A stretch of DNA of 64,000 bases, taken from the NCBI GenBank assembly GCA_033439795.1, contig JAUTDP010000014.1:310001-374000 (forward strand), given 5' to 3'. Numbering within the stretch: the first letter of the stretch is position 1; each line of letters starts with the position of its first letter. The notes below the pieces were generated by a model. It searched no databases. It worked only from the letters and a program-made list of their open reading frames with translations, and was not told where the DNA came from. The stretch comes from Sordaria brevicollis. Its lineage: Eukaryota; Ascomycota; Sordariomycetes; Sordariales; Sordariaceae. The position numbers and the translations under genes are program-made. This document shows, in pieces, positions 1 to 12,706 of the stretch.

Positions 1-3000
1 ACGAGGATTGTCTCCAAGCCGACCTCGTGCCGGCTGAATCACCGCTTGGTCCCGGTTCACCCGGAGGCGGACTGTTGCAGGATACGCTTGTCTCGGCCTG
101 CAATCTATCAGACAGCGGGCCGATAGCCGATTGCGCTTTTGGCGGTTTCTTGAATGGAATCCAGAACGTGGCTGTAGTTCCTTCGTTCTTTTTGGAAGTG
201 AGCGCCATACGCCCTTTCATCAGTTCCAGCAAGTTCTTGGAAATAGTCAGCCCCAAACCGGTACCCCCAAACTTCCGCGCTGTCGAGGGGTCTCCCTGGC
301 TAAAAGGCTGGAACAGTCGTTTTAGCACTTCTTCCTCGATACCGATGCCCGTGTCCTGAATCACGAACTTGACCTCGATGGTATCGTTTGTCTCCTGCTC
401 GACAAAGACATTTAGCTTAACCTGCCCCTCATGAGTGAACTTGAGGCTGTTATTTATGAGGTTGGTGATTACTTGGCGCACGCGCCCAGGATCCCCCATG
501 ACAACCAGATCAGGCACAATATCTGAACAGATTTCATAGTCGAAGGCCAAACCTTTCCGCTCGGCAGTGAAGCTGAGCATCTTGCTGACCTCCTGAATAA
601 CAACAGCTAGCGAGAATTGTACTTCTTCAATGTCCAGGCGGCCGGACTCGATCTTGGAAAAGTCCAGGATGTCGTTGATGACCGTCAAAAGGGCGTTCGC
701 CGAGCGGAAAATATTCTCCGTTAGCTCTCTTTGCTCAGCATCAAGCATGACATCGAGCAACAATTCCGCCATTCCGATTACACCCGTGATTGGCGTCCGA
801 ATTTCGTGAGACATCTAATCACTGTCAGTTAGGAGGCGATGTGATAAGTCCACGTGTCGACTTACGTTGGCCAGAAACTGGCTCTTGAGCCGACTGGCTT
901 CCTTTGCAGCTGCTTCATTGGCTAGAAGCTGTCGCTTTTCCAACACCTGGGCCTCAATATCCCTTTCCCGATCCTTTAATTCGGTGACGTCCATAATGAA
1001 ACCCATGACACCGTCGATGGAATCCTCTGTTGAGTTTCCGGTACGAGGATCTCTCCTGAGAATGGGCTGGAAGCCAGTGCGGTACCATCTACCTGCTGAG
1101 TCTGTCGTTAGACTCTTCAGGACACTAGAACCTTTAGCTCTGCGATGGTACTTACCAAACTTGTGGTCTTGCAACCCTATTGGTGTTTTCCCGGAAAGAA
1201 TGGACTCAACAGGTTGTAGAAAGGCGGGTGACTGGCCTTCCGGCAGGGATGGATTCAGGTGGTTGAAAACCTCGTAAACGTCTTTCCCGATAAACCAAGA
1301 GGAACTACTGCGCTCAGGCGAAAGAGCATCCCAAATCAACGAACCCTCCAGCAGCGTAACCTTGCGATCAGGGTCAACGGAGAACATGGTCATTTTTGAA
1401 TGAGAAATGACGCTGCGTAGCTGTTGTCTTGTCCGCTTGGCTTCGAGCTTTGCTTCCATGGTTTCGTGCACGTCGGTGCAGGTTCCTGTTCAATGATCAG
1501 CCACTATGAAAGTTTCGACAGAGTCAAAGAAGGCCACTTACCGAACCACTTCTCAATCCTGCCGGTATGTTTGTTCTTGAGGGGCAACGCACGACCAAGG
1601 AACCATCTCCATTCGCCTTCCTTGCTGCGGCATCGGTACTCTATCACGTACGGCTCGCCAGTTCGAAGCGAGTTTTTCCATCGCTTTTCCGTCTCGACCA
1701 AGTCATCCGGATGAAACGCTTTCCTCCAACCTCCGCCTAGTGAATCTTCTACCGTCAGGCCCGTATAGCTATACCACCTACTATTGTAGAAGTCATGTGC
1801 GCCGTCTGGTCCCGTAGTCCACACAAGCTGAGGCATTGTATCGCATATCAACCTGAACCTTTCCTCGTCTGCCTCCTTGATTTGACTGATTTCATGCTCG
1901 ATTCGCGTTATGTCCCTGCATGTTATCACGCCCGCCAGAAACTCGTTTGTGATCTCGTCTCGAATCGCAGCGCCTTCGACGTCGAATATCAACCGCTCGC
2001 CATTCTCGTCCAGCATGCCGATCCTGTAAGTTTCAAAGGGCGTTTCAGTTTTGAGTAGGACAGATATTGGGTATTCATCGGGGTCTAGCTGCCTGCTAAA
2101 GTCGTCCGTCCATATCTTCCACTGTGACAAGATGTTGAACCCTTCGAGTGGTGCGCCATGCACAACTTCTTGATTGAAGAGACGCCTAGCAGGTTTGTTC
2201 GGAAGGATCACACTTCCGTCCTTCCACATAGCTATTATTGGCGTCTGTGTCTTATCCAGAAGGGCATCTTTCATGACAGTGATCTTTTGCAACATGGAAG
2301 GAGCACTGGTGACGGAAGACTGCGATGGTGGCCCAAGAGGAGGAAAAGGACTGGAAGACATGGCGACCTGAGAAGGGCTTATGGGAACGGATGGAGAGCG
2401 AGAATGCGAGTCACGGCTGGATGTCATAGAAGGAGGGTCGTTCACGGTGTAAGGATACTTCTTCTCAGCAGCCTCCAACACGTCACTCTTTCCGGCCAGC
2501 TTCTTAGCGCCCATCGGAGGGACATATTTGGAGTCCATGTTGGTGAAAGTGAGGGTAAAGTAGGTTTGTTGTGGGTTCAACTGCCATACCGAGATAATCA
2601 TCTTGGCTTGCGCATGGAACGTGGAACTCTCCGATCTGGCGCGTGTGTCAAAGGTTGTTCGGGCAATATCTCTCCTAGCAATGACTACATCGACGACAGC
2701 GTTGGGCGATAGACGACAAGCTGTATTGCTCGTATCTCCATCGCAGACTCCATCTATCGTTGGGGCCGAAGTCGATCTAGAGCGCGGCGATGTAGTCGAA
2801 GACGTAGCAGCAGCCTTTGCGGGACGTGGCGTGGATTCTCTCTCGGGATCTTTTGGCAGAGCTGATTTGAGGGTCTCTTCCAGTCCTATGTTTCCAACAC
2901 CCATCTCAAGAGCGACCTGGTCCAAGAATTGTTCCCATGAGATCCACACCGGCATGCCATCCTGGGTGAGGTCGACCCCAACTTGGGAAAGCGTCTGGCC

Positions 3001-3606
3001 ACGGAGCTGGTTGATTGTTGAAGAAAAGCCATCCCCTTCTTCGGCCGCATCAACCGGTATACCCAGTAGTCTCCCCATGGCCTCGTTCGCCAATATGACA
3101 GTTTTGAGGCTATCCAGAACCAAAATCGGGACAGGCAAAAATTGCATTGCTGAAAAGGCGAGTTGACCCGGAGTTATGAAGGGCATTGTCAGCCGCAGAG
3201 GGCTAGAAGACTGGCTTCGGCGTAGTGAAGGAGTCATGGAAGGGACTCCTCGCCAGAGGCGCCCCAAGTTCCCCTGGGCTGGCGGTATGATGCCATCTGT
3301 TGGACTTTCGGACGGAAGTTCAGACTTGGGCACGGGCTCTTCGTCCGGTAGTGCTGAAGGCATGTTGGGCTCTTGTGGGAGTTTCGTCTCTTGGGAAACG
3401 GACTGGGGCTCGTCCTGCAAGACAGGGTTGTCATTGTCATCTGGGGAAGAGGGAAGACCGGGACCCATGTCGTCGTCCCACAATTGGGTCGTACGAGATC
3501 CTGTTGGTCCGCGGAACTCGCAAATTGGTGGGACGTTTTCGGTCGTAAAGGACTGCTGGATAATATTGACCTTGCGTCGTTCGAAGAAGAAGGGAAGGCT
3601 AAAGGT
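1..3606 (-). CDS. PAS-domain sensor histidine kinase (3' end off window, 5' start unresolved)
   Basis: Sensor kinase of fungal two-component signalling, probably a hybrid kinase whose receiver domain would lie beyond position 1. The long exon 3606-1542 carries a disordered N-terminus and PAS/PAC modules ending in a WFG|TCTDVH PAC motif formed across a splice. A second PAS/PAC lies near 1470-950. The H-box SHEIRTPITGV with the phospho-accepting His is at 814-780, the N-box region near 490-420, and the G-boxes DTGIGIEEE and GGTGLGLTIS near 350-240. Introns seen: 1486-1541, 815-865 and a 63-bp in-phase one at 1093-1155. The frame is open up to TGA at 3607-3609 without a usable ATG. The apparent first residue at 3483 is TTG, and the in-frame FRGPTGSRTTQLW upstream of it looks coding. 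The true start is therefore probably in an upstream exon, or at the ATG near 3468. The kinase class is certain; the subgroup is not. Confidence 0.88.
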
Positions 3607-3609
3607 TCA

Positions 3610-6600
3610 AAGACGAGAAAGGCTACTAGTGCTATGGCTGAAGTAGCCGGGCCTTAAGCATGGCGTCCCCAGCTGAGTTGGGATGGGTCGTCAGGAGTCA
3701 AGATGTCGGGCGCCTACGCGGCCGGGAAGTGGTTGTTGGAGATGTGACAGTGGTGGTTGGTCAACCAGGCGGGTGGTAACCACTGAGAGGGATGGAGCTG
3801 GAATGCGGAGAGGAAACGTCGGGCGCAGCGGACTCTTTGACTGGATGTTTCAAGGTGAGAGAAACGAAGCCGGCGAAGCCCAAAGGCAACAATATCCGTA
3901 TTCAGTACTGTATCAATGAAGAAAGTGATGAATGCTTTCTGGTGCCGGTCCAGGACAATAGTGGGCAGCGTATCTTGGCTGTCTTGATAATCGAGGCTTT
4001 TGAGCGCAGGAGGTTGCTTGGCGGTCGTACGCCGTGGGACTATTCGGCCAAACTCGAAGAGAAAATTAAAGAGGTCGTGTGCGCGCAGCGGCAGTATATC
4101 GAAGCTAGGGTATCAGATGCTGTGGTTGAAGTTGATGAGCATTTAACAAGGACGCGGTGGAAAGATTGTAGAACGAATATGATGGAAGAAAAGAAATAAG
4201 TGAAAGAATGAAGTGGAACTCTGAGGTCGAGACTTTTCGCTTCTCTGTCGCCGGTCTGTAGTAGTCAACTTAAAACTGCCAGGTCCATGGAGAGGAAGTG
4301 GAAAAGGAAGGAGCAAAACGGGTGCCGGCAAGCAAGCTGCGAAAGTGGAAGGCAGAGCAAACTAAAATCAGATGTAGCCGCAGCAAGAAGGGAAAGCACT
4401 CTGCATGCGTGGATTGCAGTTGCCCTGGGGTAAGGCAACCTAACAGGAGCCTACTAGTAGGAGCTCCGTCTGGACCCAGGTCCCCGATCTCCGAAGGCAG
4501 GAAGGACTGTGAACTGCAGGCTGGAACAGGGGGAACGGAAGGAATGGAAGCAGTGCAGCTGCAAGCAAGCAGGCACCTGTTGCCAAAAACAAGCAGTAAC
4601 TTTGGCGTCTTACAAGAAGAATTGGATCTTGGATAGTAAGTAAGGTGGATTGTGAGGGACGGGGGCTTGTGACTAACAATGCCCTATTCAATCAAAGAAT
4701 TTTTTTTTTTCAAGACTGGATAAGCCTCGTATAGCAAGTAATAGCGCATCCGTTTCGCTTCGAACGAGTCCCATCGTTCCATACATCGACAAGTACCCAA
4801 CCATCCCTCGATCCACTGTGCTGTCTGCCAGGCCGTTATCAATCAACGATGGGTGATTATTTTACAATTCCCACTTACATGTTCGCTGGTCCATCTTGCT
4901 AATCGATGAAAGAATTGACGTGTCGTCATTATGAGTTGGGCACGTCAAGACGAGGGCAACATCTTCATGCATGCACATGATGATGGAGACTCAAAAAGAG
5001 GAAATGCTTGACGGGGCAACCGACACCACCAGGGCACACTTGAACCGCCAATTCTCGCGATCTCTACACGCCTCAAACCTGCGAGCACTTTGGAAATACT
5101 GGCAGCTGAATGGTTTGATGCGTCGACGCGTACAAGCGCGGACAGATCGACTGTAACATTGATTATATCATTGTACCAGTCGAGTGGCGACAGGAAGAAA
5201 CCCCCAGAGGGGTCTTGCTGTGATGTGAAGATGGGAAGTTTGAAGCCATCACGAGGCCATCAGAGGATTTTAAACAGCCTCGTTTTGCTCACAATACGGA
5301 AGAGAGGAGACGGCTGAGAGATTTGTGGGAAACGTCAACATATCGAGGGCGCGGCGGGCGCCATCAGCTTCGGTCTCGCTTGTCGTCGTCTGACAGTCCG
5401 GGGGAGGACCCTGTTGGGGTGATGATCGGAAGCCAATGGCCCGGTCTAGACCTCAGGGTCCAAGGCGGTTCAAGGCGGTCCAATCGAGCCCAGACTGGTG
5501 TCAATCGGTTCGTGGGTTGCGGGTGTGCCATTGTCGATTCGTTCGATCCGCTCGGTGCTTCAGCCGTATCGTGAAGAGCATCAACCAACAGGCGCTGCCG
5601 TTCTTGTGGTTAGCGACTGTCTTTCCGTCCCTTCCGGCCTGTGCCTTGTGTGCAACCACAGTTGGAGAATGCCATGTTGAATCGGAGGGTTGCTCTGGAA
5701 GCCGGTACGGATAGCAAACATATGTATCGCCAAATGCACGGGTAATAGCCGCGCAATTCCCGCAAAACGCCAGAAAGAAACAAGGTGGGATTTGGGCACA
5801 GCGCGCGAGTGTTCACATCATATCAAGTCTTTTTGTCCACAAGCTGTTGAAGGCCATCAGCATGTTCCTCTCAAGATGGAGGAGGGACGTGCGTTCCTGA
5901 CGCCCAAATCGTCAACTGGCGAGACTGGCCAGCAGCTGCCAAGAGGCTTGCAGTTACCCCACCTGGGCTTTGGATCTTTCAGCGTTCAGAATCAGCAACG
6001 CCCTGGTTCCCGTCACGGGCAGCAACACTGCAGCTTCTGGCTTCCGGGCTTTGCGATCCGATTGACAGATGGGCAAATCTGTGTTCCCGTCTTCGATCTT
6101 TCCCGTTTCCAATGTCTAAGCCTAAAGCGAAGCTGACTTTGTACGACGCCTCAAATCTCAGACAGCCATTGTAACCACAGCAAAGGAAGACCGCTCATTC
6201 GACATGTTATCGCAGCCTACTCAACGAAAGAGGGCAAATCAGAATTGCGACTGCTTCGCGACTTTCGAAGGTCGAGCAGGAATCTCATGTTGCTTACCTA
6301 CTGGATGCGAAGACTCTACGTCTTGCCTACCTGCATCGACTGCACATGATCTGCCAGTTCAAGGCCGTGCCAACTTTAACCGGCCCTCCGGCCTCCGTCA
6401 GGACTTTACAAAAAGAAACTTCGTGGGACTCCGGAGCATGGGTCGTCAGGTACGGTCGGTAGCCAGCCTTTTCCACACCTCCGTTCCGTGTCCGAGTGTG
6501 GATCTTCTCGGCCCCGAATGTCACCTGAGTGGACCCTCCGGACATGCGAACCCGGCCTCGGGGTTGTCTCGGGAGGTGTCCGAACATCGGGCGTAGAGAC

Positions 6601-7812
6601 ACCAAGCCTTCGGAGACCCCAAACACGCCGCTCCGTATCACTGCTGGCTTCATCCGGGCCCGGGTCTTCCCTGTTCTTCCCAAACCGGGGCGGACGCAGC
6701 TCCCCCACATGGTTCCCGACAAGCACTGCGCGGCCCTCCTCCCACTTCCACGACGCCCCGTCCACGTCGTCGGGCAGGTCAGGCACATGTCCAACTCCCG
6801 AAGCTATCCCCAAATCCAAGCCAAACCGAACCCCGGTCATCGTATCAAGGTTGAGCCTCAAAGCTGAGGAATTTGTCAGACAGATGCCGAACGTCACCTC
6901 CGCCTCGCCCAGATCCCACTTCGAGCACACTCAAGACCCCGCACCTTGGTTGCCCACGGGGTTAGGTTGCCAAGGCCCACGGGGATGGTTGTGGGTGTGT
7001 TGCCCCCGTTCCTGGTGTTCGCTTCAGGAACGTGGAAGATGGCCTCTGATTGGTGGACCTGACTAACTATCAGATTTCCTCAAAGAGCCTGAGTGTTCAT
7101 CCCATCATCAGCATGGTCGTTCGCAGTCGTCGACACTTCTGCCAGTGTCGCCGTGTCATCGACACCGTTCATGGACATTGACCCTTGCATGATAACAAAA
7201 ATCTGGGGCCGAGATTGTGTAACCCCCAACTTGAGAATATCCGGGGCGAAACGTCTCTGACACATTGAGCAAGCAGCTCGTCAGGATAAAGAGTCCGGGT
7301 CAAATTGTCCGTGGCAACCATATTCGTCAGCATCACTGACAAAATTTGTTGAGTATCAATCAACAAGATCCAATAGAATCCCGGAAATCGGACTTCTTCT
7401 CGCAGCTGACATATCTAATCGAAGCTGCTGGCTCGTCTAGCTCGGCATTGCTTCAGGTTCGACGGGGATGTCCTAGATGGTTCACCGGCTCATCATCAAT
7501 GCTACCCACTCCCCGGCTTTCGTGCTGCGGGGATGTGGGCAACCAAGATCTTCATCAGTCCCACTCACTCCGTTGTTAGGGGATCCGCTACGACGTATAC
7601 ATATGATGTTGTAGAACCCTTGCTACGCACGCCGGCCGAGGCCTCGTTTCCTCCTTTGTTTCCCTCGATCCTTATTCTGTTTCTCAGTATTACTTGCAGC
7701 AGTGTTGTCCTTTGCCTGGTTGAACGTTTTAACCCTTTCCCTCCAGCTTCTAGATACCCCGGATTGTTGTGCTGGCGATCCGACTTTGTTCTTCATCTAA
7801 CGAACCGCAACC
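3610..7812. other. Gene-poor 4.2-kb interval
   Basis: No ORF here has convincing coding character. The missing 5' exon of the histidine kinase should lie just right of 3610. Other visible features are a poly-T tract near 4700, a short direct repeat of GGCGGT(T/C)CAA at about 5460-5485, and a GC-rich block at about 6330-7070. That block is open on both strands (6406-6930 minus, 6488-7066 plus), which fits base composition better than genes. The segment from 7080 to 7812 is CT-rich towards its right end and is the probable promoter and leader of the aldehyde dehydrogenase. Confidence 0.5.
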
Positions 7813-9324
7813 ATGGCTGAATATACCGTACCATTCTTCATCAACGGCGAGGAGGTCGTCACGCCCAAGACCTTCGAAGTCACATCTCCAGCAACCCAAA
7901 AGGTCGTCCACAAGTGCAGCAGCGCTACCGATGCCGAAGTTCAGGCTGCTGTCAAGGCCGCGGACGAAGCTTTCAAGACATGGAGGAAATCGCACCCCAA
8001 CCAGCGCCGGGACATCTTCCACAAGGCGGTCGAGATCTTTGAGAAGAGGAAGGAGGAGCTGGGCAACTACATGATGACCGAGACGGGTGCTCCACGCCAA
8101 TGGGCCGACTTCAACATTCAGACTGCCAAGGATTTGCTTTTGGATGTGGCCGGAAGATGCAACACGTTGGAGGGTTCGTTCCCAGTAGTTAACGATCCCA
8201 ACTCTGGTGCTCTTGTCTTGCAGGAGCCCTTTGGCGTTATCCTCGCCGTTGCCCCTTGGTGAGTTTCCAGTCCGGTTCAGTCAAGCGAGGCAAACTTAAG
8301 AAGAAAGAAAGAAAAAGCCACTAATATCTCGTCCGCAACAAGGAACGCCCCCTACATCCTCGGTATCCGCTCCATCCTCTACCCCCTCGCCGCCGGTAAC
8401 ACGGCCATCCTCAAGGCCACCGAGCTCTGCCCGCGCACCATGTGGGGTCTCTGCTCCGTCTTCCACGAGGCCGGCCTGCCCAAGGGCGTCCTCAACATGC
8501 TCGTTCACGAGCCCGCCAACGCGCCCGCCATCACCAGCTCGCTCATCTCCAACCCGTTGGTCAAGAAAGTCAACTTCACCGGCAGCACGGCGGTCGGTCG
8601 CATCATCGGCCGCTTGGCCGGCGAGAACCTCAAGCCCGTCCTGCTCGAACTCGGCGGCAAGGCCAGCGCCATCGTCTGGGAGGACGCCGACCTCGACAAC
8701 GCCGCAACGCAGTGCGCTCTGGGAGCCTTCCTCAACTCCGGTCAAATCTGCATGTCGACCGAGCGCATCCTGGTGCACAAGAAGGTCCGCGCCGAATTCG
8801 AAAAGAAGCTCGTCGGCGCCGTCGAGAACATTTTCGGTCCTCAGACCCCGGCCCCCATCCTCATCAACTCGGTCGCCGTCGACAAGAACAAGAAGTTGCT
8901 TGCCGATGCCCTCTCCAAGGGTGCCAAGCTTCTCTACGGCAACCCTGACGCCGTCGAGGAAACCGCCACCCGCATGCGTCCCGTTATCTTGTCCGGTGTC
9001 ACCACGGAAATGGATATCTACAAGACCGAGTCCTTTGGCCCCACGACTTCGGTCTACGAAATCGAGACCGAGGAGGAGGCGCTACGGATCGCCAACGATA
9101 CCGAGTACGGCCTGACCAGCGCTGTGTTCACGGAGGATTTGAGAAGGGGACTGCGCATGGCCAAGGAGATTGAGAGCGGGGCGGTCCATATTAACAGCAT
9201 GACGGTGCATGATGAGGCGACGCTGCCGCATGGTGGCGCAAAGGAGAGCGGGCATGGAAGGTTTAATACGAATAAGGGGTTGCAGGAGTGGGTGAGGAGT
9301 AAGACTGTTACTTTTAAGTATTGA
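7813..9324 (+). CDS. NAD(P)-dependent aldehyde dehydrogenase (vanillin/salicylaldehyde dehydrogenase-like)
   Basis: Oxidises an aldehyde to the acid with NAD(P)+. Two exons, 7813-8258 and 8343-9324, give 475 aa, a normal family length. The intron 8259-8342 (GTGAGT...CAAG) splits the Trp codon of the APW|NAP motif. The nucleophile is Cys285 in the GQICMS motif, and the general base is Glu251 in LELGGKA. The Rossmann signature FTGSTAVGR precedes them, and the C-terminal family motif KESGHGRF is present. The closest-looking subfamily is that acting on aromatic aldehydes (vanillin, salicylaldehyde), but the substrate is inferred. No targeting signal is apparent, so it is probably cytosolic. Codon bias is strong in the middle of exon 2 (C-ending codons). 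The 5' flank is long and pyrimidine-rich. Its neighbours do not suggest a pathway cluster. Confidence 0.93.
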
Positions 9325-10211
9325 GTTTTTGGGATTAGGTACTTGAGAGTGAGGGGAGGGGAAAGGGGCTGAAATGGTGATGAAAGCGAGCGTGCGTGCG
9401 TTGATAGATGTGTTTGGAGCGATCTATAGTACTGGGTTATGGTGGTTGGATAATGAGATGTTAGGAACTCCCCATGCGCAATGCATTTCGCCTCAGGTTG
9501 TGTGTCAAAAGGCGATGAATGGCCATGGTGTCTTCTTGCCTCCTTTTTCATCGATCATCGTTGCTGTAGCGATCATCCCTCTTTCCCCTTATTTTCTTTC
9601 CCCAACACCGGAGCTCCGCAGTTCTCCATGTTTTGATCATGGGGTCAGCGGCGACTCCAGCTTGCCAAGAGCCAACTTTCCAACGCAACAAGAATCGCGA
9701 TAGTCAGGGCTATAACCAGAAAATGTCTTGTTGGGAATGGCAATAGAAACAGAAAAAAAGATGAAGCACAAGATGTGAAGAAAAAGCTCCGCCCGTGTTA
9801 ACAGTGATGTAGATCTTTTCAGGATAAATGCTTTCTAACAGATTTCGGGATTCGGCGTCCTCAGCAACTTCAAGGCCGCCTTCCTATTTGGTAAGCAATT
9901 TTCCGGGGCTTAGGTGATGGTGGTGGAGAAAAGATTGGTAGGGGACAAGCCACTAACAAACACCGATTTGCCTGGGGATCACCATGGAAGGACGGTTGAA
10001 GGGATATCCGCGGCTTTGAAACAGGCATCCAAGTTTCTTGTTGCCTTTTGTATTTATGCTTGACCTCCTACCTAGTTGGATTAGCAAATAGATTTTGTTT
10101 AACCATCCATCATTCTTTCTTTGCGTTTATACGTTTCGTCAACCTGTTGATCAAAGTCAAACAAGGTAGAATTGTTGAGATACCCAGGTTGATTGACGAG
10201 ATAGACTATCA
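9325..10211. other. Intergenic, no gene seen
   Basis: 3' flank of the aldehyde dehydrogenase and distal upstream DNA of the nucleoside hydrolase. Short ORFs here (for example 9374-9703) lack coding character. The stretch becomes AT-rich near the inverted-repeat element that begins at 10212. Confidence 0.5.
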
Positions 10212-10551
10212 TTCCCAAACTCAAACGCCTTTTCAGTCTTGGCGGAGGGATGTGTACACACGCCGCACACAACTATCGATGGAAGAACGAAGTTTCTGGA
10301 TTTCATTCGCTTGCATCTCTTTCAAATTAAAAGATATAAAAAATCTAATGAGTGATTCGGAATCAGCGCTCTTAAGACTCTTATTTTACTTATTATTTTT
10401 AAATTTGAAGAGAGTTGGTCACTTCGTGTTTTTTTCCCTAACGGTCTAAATGCCCAAAAAGCTGTTAAAAACTGTCAAAAGTTGTCATAGTTGTGTGCGG
10501 CGTGTGCACACATCCCTCCGCCAAGACTGAAAAGGCGTTTGAGTTCGGGAA
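10212..10551. mobile_element. MITE-like element with 64-bp terminal inverted repeats
   Basis: The left end (10212-10275) and the reverse complement of the right end (10488-10551) match over about 64 bp with only two or three differences. Both begin TTCCC(A/G)AACTCAAACGCC and end in ...GCACACAACTA. The 340-bp unit has an AT-rich interior without a meaningful ORF, as expected for a non-autonomous DNA element. A CA dinucleotide flanks both ends, but no longer target-site duplication is obvious. It lies about 160 bp upstream of the nucleoside hydrolase ATG, so it may form part of that promoter or 5' UTR. Confidence 0.8.
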
Positions 10552-10711
10552 CAGTGAGTCTTAGCACTTTCGTTTACCCCGCGCTGCTTATCGGAAAGGG
10601 TTACTAACAACGGAACTGTTAGACTTCCTTCCTCAAGACTTTGAATTTGTGACTGGCTTTGCGGGAAAACAACCCATTCGCAAACATTTTTGAGAGAGAA
10701 CAAAAGACAAA

Positions 10712-12486
10712 ATGGCGACTGTCGATAACAGAATTCCCGTGTGGTTGGATTGCGATCCGGGTCACGATGTAAGTACAGCAGCATTCAAGGTGATACAAGA
10801 GAGGACGGGTATAGTTGCACACGCGACTCGATCGAGACGCACGGAAAAATGCGAGAGAGACACAACAGAAGGGAAAGTGTGAGAGATACACCTGCAGTTC
10901 CCTTTGGTCGGTTCGTCTCTGCCGGTGCAGGGCGAGTGCATGCGCTTGTGGGACAGTTCCATCTTCGCGTCGGTTCAGTTCGGTTCAATACGTCACTCTT
11001 CCCTCATCGTTCACATACTCCATCTCATCTCCACCTGTTCGTCTCGTGACAACGTGGCAGTATCGTGGGCATTGAATGAAATGAGATGAGATGATGGCAA
11101 GAACGAAAGACTTAAGAGGATGAACTGGACAAGATCAGGATGGAGCGAATCCGACAAGAGACGGCCTTCTCATGGCAGTGATGGCATCGCACCGGTGCTC
11201 CTCCTGGCGACGGGAAGATGGACGAGAAATAGGGGATGAGGTTGATGGCCAACATTTAAGAAATGCAAACATTAACGAGTTGATCATCAACAGGACACCT
11301 TCGCCATCCTCCTGGCCGCTTATCACCCAGCCATCCGCATCCTAGGTATCTCTACAGTCTTTGGCAATGCCTCTTTGGAGTAAGTCAAGTCGCCCTTTTC
11401 CCCCTCTCCATCAGTCCTGTCTCTAACAAACATCACAGAAAAACCACCAACAACGCCTGCTCCATCCTAACCTCCATCTCCCGCTCCCATTCCATCCCCA
11501 TCTACATCGGCGCCTCCCACGCCCTTCAACGACCCACCATGCACGCGCCCACCGACATCCACGGTGAATCCGGTCTCGACGGGACTGACCTCCTCCCCAC
11601 CCCCCTCGTCGGCCCCAACACCACCATCGACGCCATAACCGCCATGTCCACCGCCCTACGCTCCTGCGCCCCGGGTACAGCGTGGGTAGTAGCCACCGGC
11701 TCCTTCACCAACGCCGCCTCCCTATTCATCCAGCACCCCGACCTAGTCAGCCACATCAAGGGTCTCTCCCTCATGGGCGGCGCTTTTGGAAACGGCTTCA
11801 CCCCCGCCATCCTGGGAACCGTCGACGGCGTGCCGCGCGTTGGTAACTGGACGCAATTTGCCGAATTCAACGTCCTTGCCGACCCCGAGGCGGCGCACGC
11901 GATTTTCAGCAACAGGGAACTGGCGGGCAAGACTACTTTGATTCCGCTGGACTTGACGCACATGGTTTTGACGACTGAGCAAGTCCGCGATTTGATTCTT
12001 TACGGACCGGAGGGTAAGGCGGCGCATCCTGAGCTGCCGCAGGATGGAAGTAAGGGGAAGACTACCCTGCGGACGATGTTGGTGGAGCTGCTCATGTTCT
12101 TTGCCAAGACGTATGCGGATGTTTTTGGTATTACGGAGGGTCCGCCGCTTCATGATCCCTTGGCGGTGGCGGCTGTGTTGACGGGTCTTGTTGGCACTCC
12201 GCTTGAGGGTTATGAGATTCCTTTCTGGGATTTCAGCCCGGGCACGGTGGAGAAGCATAGGGAGCGGTTTGATGTCACGGTTGTGACGGAGGGCAGTTAT
12301 GAGGATGCGAGGGTCAATGGCGCCAAGACAGGTATGACGGTTGCGAAGCTGTTGCCGGAGGGAGAGGAGGGTGTGAGGATACCGAGGGGTCTGGATATCC
12401 CGCTTTTCTGGAAGGTGTTGGAGGAGTGTGTGAGCAGGGCGGATGAGGCGAATGCTAGGGGGGAGGATGTGCCTGTTGCTAACTAG
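10712..12486 (+). CDS. Inosine-uridine preferring nucleoside hydrolase family protein
   Basis: Hydrolyses the N-glycosidic bond of nucleosides for purine/pyrimidine salvage. Exons 10712-10768, 11294-11379 and 11439-12486 give 396 aa. Exon 1 encodes the N-terminal calcium-binding motif DCDPGHD (residues 13-19), which continues into DTFAILLA in exon 2. The family usually has DPGHDD, so the second Asp is the first residue of exon 2. The downstream GISTVFGNASLEKTTNNA segment and the later MGGAFGNG and FAEFNVLADPEAA stretches are typical of the family. Phases agree at both junctions. Intron 1 is 525 bp, long for this kind of genome; intron 2 is 59 bp. Substrate preference cannot be read from the sequence. 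Confidence 0.92.
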
Positions 12487-12706
12487 GTCTGAGATACGGG
12501 ACTGTTTGGCGTAGAATTGGCAGAAAACGGTTTACAGGACGTAGATGGCATGGAGGATAGTTGCAGAATGTCCATGCCTAGAGAACACTGCTTGGAAAAT
12601 TTTATGATACATAGTTTGTAGACATAGAATTAGAGAAATACTTTATATCACTCGGCTTGGGTATAAATCATCATCGCTGTTCCGTTCGCTCTCCTCCCTC
12701 GTTCCC
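12487..12706. other. Convergent 3' region
   Basis: A 220-bp gap between the stops of the nucleoside hydrolase (+) and the RED-like factor (-). It is AT-rich near 12590-12660 and presumably holds both polyadenylation regions. Confidence 0.5.

Noticed and set aside
3792..4199. 135-aa plus-strand ORF
   Set aside because: No recognisable domain, and it lies where the 5' end of the minus-strand histidine kinase is expected. Coding evidence is insufficient.
6406..7066. ORFs on both strands (174 and 192 aa) as genes
   Set aside because: They overlap each other in a GC-rich block, contain no domain and have no splice or leader context; openness is explained by composition.
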